DNA of 13,881 nucleotides. It comes from Comamonas sp. (lineage in GTDB: Bacteria > Pseudomonadota > Gammaproteobacteria > Burkholderiales > Burkholderiaceae_C). Below, piece after piece: positions 1 through 6,346 of this stretch; positions within the stretch are counted from its first letter, which is position 1, and the number at the start of each line of letters is the position of its first letter. The notes under the pieces were generated by a model. The model saw nothing but the letters and a program-made list of their open reading frames with translations, searched no databases and was not told the DNA's origin. The position numbers and the translations under genes are program-made. The stretch is from assembly GCA_019236485.1 (NCBI GenBank), contig JAFAIY010000088.1, forward strand, positions 1 through 13,881, given 5' to 3'.

Positions 1-480
1 GGCCTGCTGACCCACCTGGCCGTCGAAGGCCGCCACCGAGGCCGTGTAGAGGATCACGCCGCGCGCGCCGTCGTCCAGCGCCTCCAGCCTGGCGCAGCGC
101 GCCGCAAACAGCCGCGTCATGTTGTAGCTGCCGATCAGATTCACGCGAATCACGCGCTCGAAGTCGTCCAGCGGCGCGGGCTCGCCATCGCGGTTGATCA
201 CGCGCCTGGCCGTGCCTATGCCGGCCACATTCATGAGAATGCGCGCATCCGCGCCCCAGTGCGCGCGGATGGCATCCAACGCTGCCGTCACGCTGGCGGC
301 GTCGCAGATATCGCACTCCAGCGCCAGACCGCCGATGTCGGCCGCCACGGCCCTGGCCTTGTCAAGCTGACGATCCAGCACCGCCACCCTGGCGCCCGCG
401 GCCGCCAGCGCGCGGGCCGTGGCTTCGCCCAGGCCCGAGGCGCCGCCGGTCACGATGGCGATCCGATCTTGAACTTGCAT
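1..480 (-). CDS. SDR-family oxidoreductase, 3-hydroxyacyl-CoA dehydrogenase type-2-like (C-terminus outside window)
   Basis: I translated this by hand from the ATG at 480: 160 codons are open to the window edge. It is a classical short-chain dehydrogenase with a Rossmann fold. Residues 11-18 (TGGASGLG) are the TGxxxGxG nucleotide-binding loop, and Asp36 after the second strand predicts NAD over NADP. NVAG at 84-87 replaces the usual NNAG, and Ser148 is the catalytic serine. The YxxxK tyrosine would be near residue 161, just outside the window. Family members are about 255 residues, so roughly 95 are missing. The style resembles HSD10-type enzymes, which oxidise 3-hydroxyacyl-CoA. AAAGGA lies 7 bases before the ATG. 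It sits 60 bases after the acyl-CoA ligase gene on the same strand, probably in one operon. From the neighbours I infer that it oxidises the 3-hydroxyacyl-CoA made by the crotonase. The family is certain; the substrate is not. Confidence 0.9.
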   Translation of the reverse strand, partial: MQVQDRIAIVTGGASGLGEATARALAAAGARVAVLDRQLDKARAVAADIGGLALECDICDAASVTAALDAIRAHWGADARILMNVAGIGTARRVINRDGEPAPLDDFERVIRVNLIGSYNMTRLFAARCARLEALDDGARGVILYTASVAAFDGQVGQQA

Positions 481-497
481 TTCGCTATCCTTTTAAA

Positions 498-511
498 AAC
501 TGCTTGCGCTT
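498..511 (-). repeat. Half-site resembling the AAGCGCnnGCAGYT dispersed repeat
   Basis: On the minus strand this reads AAGCGCAAGCAGTT. It matches the arm of the hairpin at 5929-5977 apart from a variable central dinucleotide and one C-to-T change. The flank also resembles it: the minus strand has GTATCAAC just before this arm, and GATAC follows the first arm of the full hairpin. It lies between the ligase stop and the SDR start. No partner arm is visible, so it may be a decayed copy of a palindromic repeat. It does not form a terminator here, and the SDR ribosome site lies right after it. Confidence 0.45.
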
Positions 512-540
512 GTTGATACTGGGCTCAAACCTGATCTGGC

Positions 541-2427
541 TTAAAGATTCGGTTTCAGGATCAGAGCCAGTGTTTCGTCATACAAGCCAGTCACCACATC
601 GGCGCGATGCTGGAGCACCGCGCGCTGGTTGATGGAGCCCTTGTCCGTGACCTCGCCCAGGTCCAGCGATGGAGCCCTTGTCGCGGCCACGGCGCGCGCG
701 ATGCGCGTGGCGCTGCCGGTCGCCGTCTGCGCCAGCGCGTCGAGCACTGTCTGCAAATGCTGCTGCACGGGCGCGCTGTGCATGATCTGCTCCAGCGTGG
801 CATTGCCCCTCAGGCCGCTGAGCGCGGCGCAGGCCGGGCTGCCGAAGATGATGGCGCCCACTTCCTTGCGGTCCAGACCCGTCAGCACCACATCCTGGAT
901 ATAGGGCGCGCCCGCATGGATGATCTTCGCGCGCAGCGGCCCCACATTGACGAAAGTGCCCGTGGCCAGCTTGAAGTCCTCGGCGATGCGGCCGTCGAAG
1001 CGCAGGCCCTGGTTGCGGTCCTGCGGATCGCGCCACTGCACGGCGTCGCCGGTGCGGAAAAAGCCCTGCTCATCGAAGGCCTGGGCCGTGGCCTCGGGCG
1101 CACGCCAGTAGCCGGGCGTGACATTGGGGCCGCGGTAGCGCACCTCGAGCTTGCCCTCGACGGGCGCCAGCTTGAGCTCCAGCCCCGGCACGGGCACACC
1201 CAGATCGCCGGAGCGCACATCGGGCCGGTTGATGAACAGCGCCGAGGGCGAGGATTCGGTCATGCCCAGGCCCGTGCCCATCACGATGCGCTCGCCGCAT
1301 TCGGCTTCCTGCGTGCGGTGCAGGCTGTCCCAGACGGGCTGGGCCAGGGAGGCTCCCGCATAGAAGAACACCTTGACCCGCTTGAGCAGGCTGGCGCGCA
1401 GCTGGGCATCGCTTTCCATGGCGCGCGCAATGTATTCAAAGCCCGTGGGCACGTTGAAGTACACGGTGGGCGAGATCTCGCGCAGATTGCGCAGGGTCTC
1501 GGCAATCCCCGCGGCCGTGGGCTTGCCCTCGTCGATATACACCGTGCCGCCGTGGTAGAGGGCCAGGCCCAGGTTCTTGTTGCCGCCGAAAGTGTGGTTC
1601 CAGGGCAGCCAGTCCACCAGCACGGGCGGACCCTTGGCCATATCGGGCATGGTCTGCGCGATCTGCTGCTGGTTTGCGCACCACATGCGGTGGGTGTTGA
1701 TCACGGCCTTGGGCAGCTTGGTCGAGCCCGAGGTGAACAGGAACTTGGTGATGGTGTCCGGCCCCGTGGCCTGCATGGCCGCGTCCACAGCAGGCCCGGG
1801 CGGCGTGGCCAGCAAATCGGCAAACGGAGTATGCGGCACAGCTTCCGGCCCGCTCTTGCAATAGACCACTTCGCAGCCCGCCGGCAGCACGGCCTGCACC
1901 GCCTTGTCGTAGCGCGCCGCATCGCTCGCAAAGATCAGGCCGGGCGTGAGCGTCTCCACCACATGGCGCAGCTTGGCGTAATCGGTGCTGACCAGCGAAT
2001 AAGCCGTGGAGACCGAGCAGTACGGCACGCCCGCATACAGACAGCCCATGGCCAGCAGCGCATGGTCCAGATCGTTCTCGCTGAGGATGACGACGGGCCG
2101 CTCGGCACAAAGCCCGCGCTCCACCAGACCCTGGCCTATGCTGCGTGCGGCCGCCAGGGCCTGCGCATAGCTGATGTGGCGCCAGTCGCCCGTGCCGCCA
2201 TCGGCCAGGCGTTCGCGCTGGGCGATGAAGCTGTGATCGGGCGTGGCCTGCGCCCAGTGCAACAGCCTGTCCGTCATGCGCTGCGCATGGGGCGCGAGCT
2301 CCCGCTCGGAACACACATAGAAGCTGCCATCGGCCGCTTCGCGCACCCGGATGCTGCGCACGCCAAACTCCAGCTCCCGGTAGCGGGGAGCTGTTTGGGC
2401 CGGCAGCGCTGTGCTTGTCTCCTGCAT
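541..2427 (-). CDS. fcs: Feruloyl-CoA synthetase-like acyl-CoA ligase
   Basis: This is a 628-residue member of the ANL (AMP-forming) superfamily. It activates a carboxylic acid through an acyl-adenylate to its CoA thioester. Visible motifs are the P-loop FTSGSTKLPK (about 231-240), MTESSP (about 389-394) for ATP binding, TGD (459-461), and a C-terminal TDKGSINQR holding the probable catalytic Lys596. The stretch DWLPWNHTFGGN, the DKGSINQ ending and the overall length are the style of bacterial feruloyl-CoA synthases, so I expect a hydroxycinnamate or similar aromatic substrate. I chose the ATG at 2427 because GGAGA lies 8 bases before it; the in-frame GTG at 2442 has no such site. It lies 35 bases after the crotonase and 60 before the SDR. 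The ligase class is sure. The exact acid (ferulate, coumarate, caffeate or a phenylpropanoate) is inferred. Confidence 0.82.
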   Translation of the reverse strand: MQETSTALPAQTAPRYRELEFGVRSIRVREAADGSFYVCSERELAPHAQRMTDRLLHWAQATPDHSFIAQRERLADGGTGDWRHISYAQALAAARSIGQGLVERGLCAERPVVILSENDLDHALLAMGCLYAGVPYCSVSTAYSLVSTDYAKLRHVVETLTPGLIFASDAARYDKAVQAVLPAGCEVVYCKSGPEAVPHTPFADLLATPPGPAVDAAMQATGPDTITKFLFTSGSTKLPKAVINTHRMWCANQQQIAQTMPDMAKGPPVLVDWLPWNHTFGGNKNLGLALYHGGTVYIDEGKPTAAGIAETLRNLREISPTVYFNVPTGFEYIARAMESDAQLRASLLKRVKVFFYAGASLAQPVWDSLHRTQEAECGERIVMGTGLGMTESSPSALFINRPDVRSGDLGVPVPGLELKLAPVEGKLEVRYRGPNVTPGYWRAPEATAQAFDEQGFFRTGDAVQWRDPQDRNQGLRFDGRIAEDFKLATGTFVNVGPLRAKIIHAGAPYIQDVVLTGLDRKEVGAIIFGSPACAALSGLRGNATLEQIMHSAPVQQHLQTVLDALAQTATGSATRIARAVAATRAPSLDLGEVTDKGSINQRAVLQHRADVVTGLYDETLALILKPNL

Positions 2428-2462
2428 TGTCTTTGTCTCCACAGCTTGTTTGTCGCCAGGCT

Positions 2463-3245
2463 TCAGTCTTTGCTGACCTTGGCGGCCCGCCCTTCGAGGA
2501 ACGCCTGCAGCCGATGCTTGGCCTCGGGCGCGCTCTGGGCGATGGCGGCCATCAGCGCCTCGGTCATCAGCCCCTGGTCCGCAGGCTGCTCCGCGATGCG
2601 CGGCAGAGCATGCATCAGCGCGTAATTGGTCATGGGTGCGTTCTCGGCAATGCGCAGGGCCAGCTCCACGGCTTTTTCCAGCGCCTGGCCTTCGGGCACC
2701 AGATATTGCGACAGGCCTATGCGCTCGCCCTCCTCGGCCTTATACACGCGGCCCGTGAACATCATGTCGGCCATGCGCGCGGCGCCTATCAGGCGCGGAA
2801 TGCGCACCGAACCGCCACCGCCCACGAAGATGCCGCGCGAGCCTTCGGGCAAGGCATAGAAAGTGCTGGCATCGGCCACGCGGATATGGCAGGCGCTGGC
2901 CAGTTCCAGCCCGCCGCCGACCACGGCGCCATGCAGCGCCGCCACCACGGGCACGGCGCCAAACTGAACCTGGCGCAGCGCCTCATGCCACATGCGCGAG
3001 TGATGCACGCCCTGGGCCGCATCGCGTTCCGTCAGCTCGCTGAGGTCCAGGCCCGCGCAGAAATGCGGGCCGTCGCCATCCACCACGGCCGCGCGCACGC
3101 TGGCCGGCAGATTCAGAAACACATCGCGCAGGCCCAGCACCAGTCCATCGGACAAGGCATTGCGCTTGGCCGCGCGCATCAGGCGGATCACGGCCACCTG
3201 CTGGGCTTCGCCTCTGAACTCGACTGCAATTTCTTTATGAGTCAT
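2463..3245 (-). CDS. Crotonase-family enoyl-CoA hydratase
   Basis: This is a 260-residue crotonase-fold protein that should add water across the double bond of an enoyl-CoA. Numbering from an ATG two codons upstream, CAGLDLSEL (65-73) and HGAVVGGGLEL (107-117) form the oxyanion hole. Glu116 and Glu136 sit 20 residues apart, exactly like the two catalytic glutamates of rat mitochondrial hydratase (Glu144 and Glu164). The hydroxycinnamoyl-CoA hydratase-lyases that release vanillin lack the first of these, so plain hydration is more likely than side-chain cleavage. I chose the ATG at 3245 because AAAGGA ends 6 bases before it; the ATG at 3251 abuts AAAGGA with no spacer. It is the first gene of the probable operon with the ligase and SDR and follows an AT-rich palindromic control region. 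The substrate is inferred from context. Confidence 0.88.
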   Translation of the reverse strand: MTHKEIAVEFRGEAQQVAVIRLMRAAKRNALSDGLVLGLRDVFLNLPASVRAAVVDGDGPHFCAGLDLSELTERDAAQGVHHSRMWHEALRQVQFGAVPVVAALHGAVVGGGLELASACHIRVADASTFYALPEGSRGIFVGGGGSVRIPRLIGAARMADMMFTGRVYKAEEGERIGLSQYLVPEGQALEKAVELALRIAENAPMTNYALMHALPRIAEQPADQGLMTEALMAAIAQSAPEAKHRLQAFLEGRAAKVSKD

Positions 3246-3265
3246 AACCATTCCTTTGCGTCATT

Positions 3266-3290
3266 ATTGTTATTTCAAATAATCAATTGC
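3266..3290 (-). promoter_or_regulatory. Candidate operator/promoter of the crotonase-ligase-SDR operon
   Basis: The palindrome TTATTT-C-AAATAA (3270-3282) is flanked by ATTG (3266-3269) and CAAT (3284-3287). It stands in an AT-rich island within GC-rich DNA. On the minus strand TTGCAA (3290-3285) and AATAAT (3266-3261) could be -35 and -10 boxes 18 bases apart, which would put the palindrome in the spacer, as for a repressor site. The leader would then be very short, so the promoter boxes are less certain than the palindrome. Regulators of ferulate and coumarate genes are often MarR-type and bind sites of this size; no such gene lies in the window. Confidence 0.45.
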
Positions 3291-3388
3291 AAGCGATCTG
3301 GCGCGCTTCGGCCTCAGTGCTTTCCCGAGTCGGGGCACGGCAGCGCGGAGTCTGGCCCCATGCGACATCCATGGCCGCCGCGACTTCG

Positions 3389-3402
3389 CATAATGTGAAC
3401 TC
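3389..3402 (+). promoter_or_regulatory. Possible -10 box giving a leaderless transcript
   Basis: CATAAT (3389-3394) matches the -10 consensus at five of six positions. It ends 8 bases before the ATG at 3403, so transcription would start at or next to the start codon. No Shine-Dalgarno sequence is present upstream of this ATG, which fits. No convincing -35 box is visible. Confidence 0.4.
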
Positions 3403-5091
3403 ATGACCTCATCCCGCCAGAACCGTCCCAGCCAGCTGCTACAGCCCCAGCGCCAGCCTGTTGCCACCCGCGATGCCTCCACCATCCTGCTGCTGCGCGA
3501 CTGCGCCGACGGCTATGAGGTGCTGATGACCCGCCGCGCCGCCCAGGGCAACTTTGCCAATGCCTATGTGTTTCCGGGCGGCGGCCTCGAGGCCCAGGAC
3601 GCCGATCCGGCCAACCATGCTCTGGCCCGGGTGCGCCAGGGCATGGTCGATGCGGGCGGGGAACTGCGCATCACCCAGGCCCTGGCCGGAATCCGCGAGA
3701 CTTTCGAGGAACTCGGCGTTTTGCTGGCCTACGACAAGACCGGCCGGCCCGTGTCGCCCGCACAGGTACAGACCCTGGACCGCAAGGCCTCGCTGTACGA
3801 GCAGTGCCGCGCGCTCGGCTGGACCCTGGCCGTGGACCAGCTCTGGTACCTGGCCCACTGGACGGCGGCCCGCGATCTACCCAAGCGCTTCAACGTGCCG
3901 TTCTTCGTGGCCCGCATGCCCGAGGGCCAGACCGCCGTGGCCGACGAGACCGAGCAGTTCGAGCCCACCTGGATAGGGCCGCAGGCCGCCTTGCAGCGCT
4001 TTGCGGAGAAAAGCCTGTTCATCGTCTTTCCCACCGAGCGCACGCTGCAGCGCATGGCGGTTTTTGCCGACACCCAGGCCGTGCTCGATGCGCTCCAGAG
4101 CGAGAACCTGCTGTGGCACAGCTGCCCGCGCACCGGTTACCTCCAGGGCCAGGACACGCGGCATATGGAAACCGATATGGCCTATGGCGAGCTGGAATTC
4201 GTCCACCCCGACGGCCAGGCGGGCCACCACCTGGACTGGCAGTTCGAGCAGGCCGTGCCCCTGCGCAAGAATCTGCTGCGCCTGACCGCACCCAACCCCG
4301 GCATGATGACCGGCCCCGGCACCAACAGCTATCTGGTCGGCGATGCGAGCAGCGGCTATATCGCCATCGACCCCGGCCCCAACGAGCCCGCTCACCTGCA
4401 GCGCCTGCATGATGCGGCGGGCGGCGACATACGCTACATCGTCTGCACCCATTCCCACCCCGACCACTCGCCGGGCGCGGCACCGCTGCAGGCCATGGTA
4501 GAGCTTTCGGGCCATGCCAGGCCGCCCATCATGGGCCTGCCCTCGGCGCCCACGGCGCGCTCCAACAGCCGCTTCAAACCCGAAGTCACGCTGCGCGACG
4601 GCGAGCGCATCACGCTGCAGGGACAGGGCGAGGCCGGCGAGATCACGCATACGCTGCAAGCCATCTTCACGCCCGGCCATGCGGCCAACCACCTGTGCTT
4701 TCTGCTCGAGGAAGACGCGCTGCTGTTCAGCGGCGACCATATCCTCAACGGCAGCACCACCGTGGTCAGCCCCCCCGACGGCAATATGATCGACTACCTG
4801 GATTCGCTGGACAAGCTCGATGCGATCTGCGGCGAACATGGCGTGAACCACATCCTCCCGGCCCACGGCTATGTGCTGGGCAGCGCGCGCCAGCAGATCG
4901 CCAAGCTCAAGGCACACAGGCTGGCGCGCGAAGCCAAGGTGCATGCGGCCATGCGCGCCAAGCCCGACGGCAGCATCCAGGACTGGGTGGCCCTGGCCTA
5001 TGCCGACACGCCCCAGGCCCTGTGGCCCGTGGCCGAGCGCTCGCTGCTGGCCCATGTCGAGCGCATCCAGACCCTGTGCCTGGGCCGCTAG
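3403..5091 (+). CDS. Nudix hydrolase - metallo-beta-lactamase fold fusion protein
   Basis: This is a 562-residue two-domain protein. Residues about 20-220 are a Nudix domain in the NUDT19 style: VFPGGG (56-61), a long insertion, then the box half RETFEELG (98-105) with metal-binding glutamates. Residues about 285-495 are a metallo-beta-lactamase fold: GTNSYLVG (306-313), the zinc motif HSHPDH (350-355), then His426, Asp445 and His488, giving a complete two-metal site. The last 60 residues resemble the winged-helix tail of LACTB2-type enzymes. Known relatives of the first domain split CoA or nucleotide diphosphates, and relatives of the second include hydrolases and an endoribonuclease. This is not expected to be an antibiotic-destroying enzyme. 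Both active sites look intact. It is divergent from the crotonase operon, and the S4-domain gene follows after 54 bases. The actual substrates are unknown. Confidence 0.88.
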   Translation: MTSSRQNRPSQLLQPQRQPVATRDASTILLLRDCADGYEVLMTRRAAQGNFANAYVFPGGGLEAQDADPANHALARVRQGMVDAGGELRITQALAGIRETFEELGVLLAYDKTGRPVSPAQVQTLDRKASLYEQCRALGWTLAVDQLWYLAHWTAARDLPKRFNVPFFVARMPEGQTAVADETEQFEPTWIGPQAALQRFAEKSLFIVFPTERTLQRMAVFADTQAVLDALQSENLLWHSCPRTGYLQGQDTRHMETDMAYGELEFVHPDGQAGHHLDWQFEQAVPLRKNLLRLTAPNPGMMTGPGTNSYLVGDASSGYIAIDPGPNEPAHLQRLHDAAGGDIRYIVCTHSHPDHSPGAAPLQAMVELSGHARPPIMGLPSAPTARSNSRFKPEVTLRDGERITLQGQGEAGEITHTLQAIFTPGHAANHLCFLLEEDALLFSGDHILNGSTTVVSPPDGNMIDYLDSLDKLDAICGEHGVNHILPAHGYVLGSARQQIAKLKAHRLAREAKVHAAMRAKPDGSIQDWVALAYADTPQALWPVAERSLLAHVERIQTLCLGR

Positions 5092-5145
5092 GCCGGTCAA
5101 CACCTGTGAACAACTAGGACATGGCCGCCGCATTAAGCTCGCGCC

Positions 5146-5913
5146 ATGTCTGAATCCCAGCCTGAAACACAAAGCATCCGCCTGTCCAAGCGACTCGCGG
5201 AGCAGGAACAATGCTCGCGCCGCGAGGCCGAGCTGCATATCGAAGCGGGCAACGTCCAGGTCGACGGCAAGGTCGTGCAAGTGCCCGAGACCCGCGTCAG
5301 CCCTGCCCAGGTCGTGACCCTGCGCCAGGGTGCCAAGCCCGAGGCCATTCCGCCCGTCACCATCCTCATGAACAAGCCCGCGGGCATGACCCAGGGCCCG
5401 GCCTATGGCCGTGTGCGCAGCGCGCATTCGCTGCTGGGCGAAGCCACCAAGGCCGAGCTGGACACCCCCATGCCGCAGCTGGTGCTGAACCAGCACTTCA
5501 AGCATCTGGAGTCCTATCTGACGATTCCGCTGCCCGCCAGCGGCCTCATCGTCTACACCCAGGACAAGCGCGTGGCGCGCAAGCTGGCCGAGGAAGGCAT
5601 GTGGCTGGAGCAGGAAATCATCGTCGGCGTGGAAGGCAAGATCCACGAAGACGGGCTGGAGCTGCTGCAGGACGGCCTGCCGATTCCCGGCGGCAACGGC
5701 CAGCGCCGCATGCCGCCCTGCCATGTGAGCTGGCAGAACGAGGGCCACCTGCGCTTTGCGCTCAAGGGCATTGCGCCCGAAGAGATCGAGCGTATGTGCG
5801 CGGCCATAGGCCTGACGGTGACCAGCATGCGCCGCCTGCGCATAGGCCGCGTCTCCCTGGCCAAGGTGCCCGAAGGCCAGTGGCGCTACCTCATGCCCTG
5901 GGAACGCTTCTAA
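5146..5913 (+). CDS. S4-domain RluB/RluF-like pseudouridine synthase homologue, probably non-catalytic
   Basis: This 255-residue protein has the layout of the RluB/E/F family. Residues about 11-60 form an S4 RNA-binding domain (RLSKRLAEQEQCSRREAEL), followed by the synthase fold starting at MNKPAG (75-80). In family enzymes the motif GRLD carries the catalytic aspartate before xxSxGL. The aligned stretch here is LTIP (125-128) before LPASGL, so Asp is replaced by Pro128. The usual active-site Tyr in KEYLV aligns with Ile158, and the Arg of NRQIRRM aligns with Glu212. Reading frame and flanks are intact, so this is not a frameshift. Known function: these enzymes modify 23S rRNA uridines. Inferred: this copy binds rRNA without modifying it. 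No Shine-Dalgarno site is seen. CATTAA (5131-5136) ends 9 bases before the ATG and may be a -10 box of a leaderless message. It ends at a bidirectional terminator. Confidence 0.85.
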   Translation: MSESQPETQSIRLSKRLAEQEQCSRREAELHIEAGNVQVDGKVVQVPETRVSPAQVVTLRQGAKPEAIPPVTILMNKPAGMTQGPAYGRVRSAHSLLGEATKAELDTPMPQLVLNQHFKHLESYLTIPLPASGLIVYTQDKRVARKLAEEGMWLEQEIIVGVEGKIHEDGLELLQDGLPIPGGNGQRRMPPCHVSWQNEGHLRFALKGIAPEEIERMCAAIGLTVTSMRRLRIGRVSLAKVPEGQWRYLMPWERF

Positions 5914-5928
5914 GCCGTATCAACTCAT

Positions 5929-5977
5929 AAAAAAAGAGCTGCCAGCGCTTGATACATAAGCGCTGGCAGCTCTTTTT
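5929..5977. terminator. Bidirectional rho-independent terminator made of a dispersed palindromic repeat
   Basis: A perfect 20-bp inverted repeat (5931-5950 with 5958-5977) encloses a 7-base loop GATACAT. A T run ends the plus-strand copy (5973-5977), and seven A (5929-5935) give a U run on the minus strand. It therefore serves both the S4-domain gene and the convergent rnpB gene. The stem core AGCTGCCAGCGCTT is of a type I recall as highly repeated between genes in Comamonadaceae genomes. Confidence 0.92.
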
Positions 5978-5989
5978 CATGGAATAAGT

Positions 5990-6327
5990 GTGAAGTGCAC
6001 CGATAAGCCGGATTCTGTGCACAGCGGTTGCCCGCTGCGTGACCGCCATTAATCTTGGCCGCCAGTCGCCTGGCGGCTCGGTGCTACCTACCCGCACACT
6101 CCGGGGGCCCCGTCAACGTGTGCCTACTTGGTATTGCTGCGCGTAGAGATTGCCCGTTTCACCCTGGTTGGTCTGCCTTGCGGCACTCCTGCCAGACTCG
6201 TCTCTGTTGCTCTGATCCTCACCTCACGGTGGACAGCTGTTAGCTGCTACGCCGCCCTATGCAGTCCGGACGTTCCTCCGGTACGGCCTTTCGGCACTTG
6301 TACCAGCGGCGGTCTGGCGCACTTCAC
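5990..6327 (-). ncRNA. rnpB: RNase P RNA (bacterial type A)
   Basis: The minus strand carries the hallmark sequences of the catalytic RNA of RNase P, which trims the 5' leader of tRNA precursors. It has GAGGAACGTCCGGACTGC near the 5' end, then CCACCGTGAGGTGAGGA, AGAGCAACAGAGACGAG, GGGTGAAACGGGCAATCTC and AAGTAGGC. The 3' end has ACAGAATCCGGCTTAT. I set the ends by helix P1: the first 12 bases pair with the last 12, with one G-U pair. The resulting 338 bases are slightly short for type A but normal for betaproteobacteria. Any protein frames read across it are accidental. Transcription ends at the hairpin 12 bases downstream. The ends may be off by a few bases. Confidence 0.96.
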
Positions 6328-6334
6328 GGCGCGC

Positions 6335-6340
6335 ATTATC
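6335..6340 (-). promoter_or_regulatory. -10 box of rnpB
   Basis: On the minus strand this reads GATAAT, five of six matches to the consensus, with 7 bases to the P1-defined RNA start at 6327. That is ideal spacing. The -35 region would fall inside the last codons of the upstream AraC-family gene and is not clear. Confidence 0.65.
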
Positions 6341-6346
6341 CCGCGT

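Noticed and set aside
607..2625. Long open frame of 672 codons on the plus strand across the ligase gene
   Set aside because: It is antisense to a gene with complete ANL motifs, its product is rich in Arg, His and Gly with no domain, and it runs into the crotonase gene. GC-rich DNA readily gives such mirror frames.
2463..3245. Calling the crotonase a hydroxycinnamoyl-CoA hydratase-lyase that makes vanillin
   Set aside because: It keeps the first catalytic glutamate in GGGLE, where the hydratase-lyases have GGGF-type residues, so a plain hydratase fits better.
4270..4890. Treating the metallo-beta-lactamase domain as an antibiotic-resistance enzyme
   Set aside because: The GTNSYLVG start, the fusion to a Nudix domain and the C-terminal helical tail match the LACTB2-type housekeeping branch, and no signal peptide is present.
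3877..5748. Open frame of 623 codons on the minus strand across the Nudix fusion and S4-domain genes
   Set aside because: It is the antisense mirror of two motif-bearing genes and has shadow-type composition.
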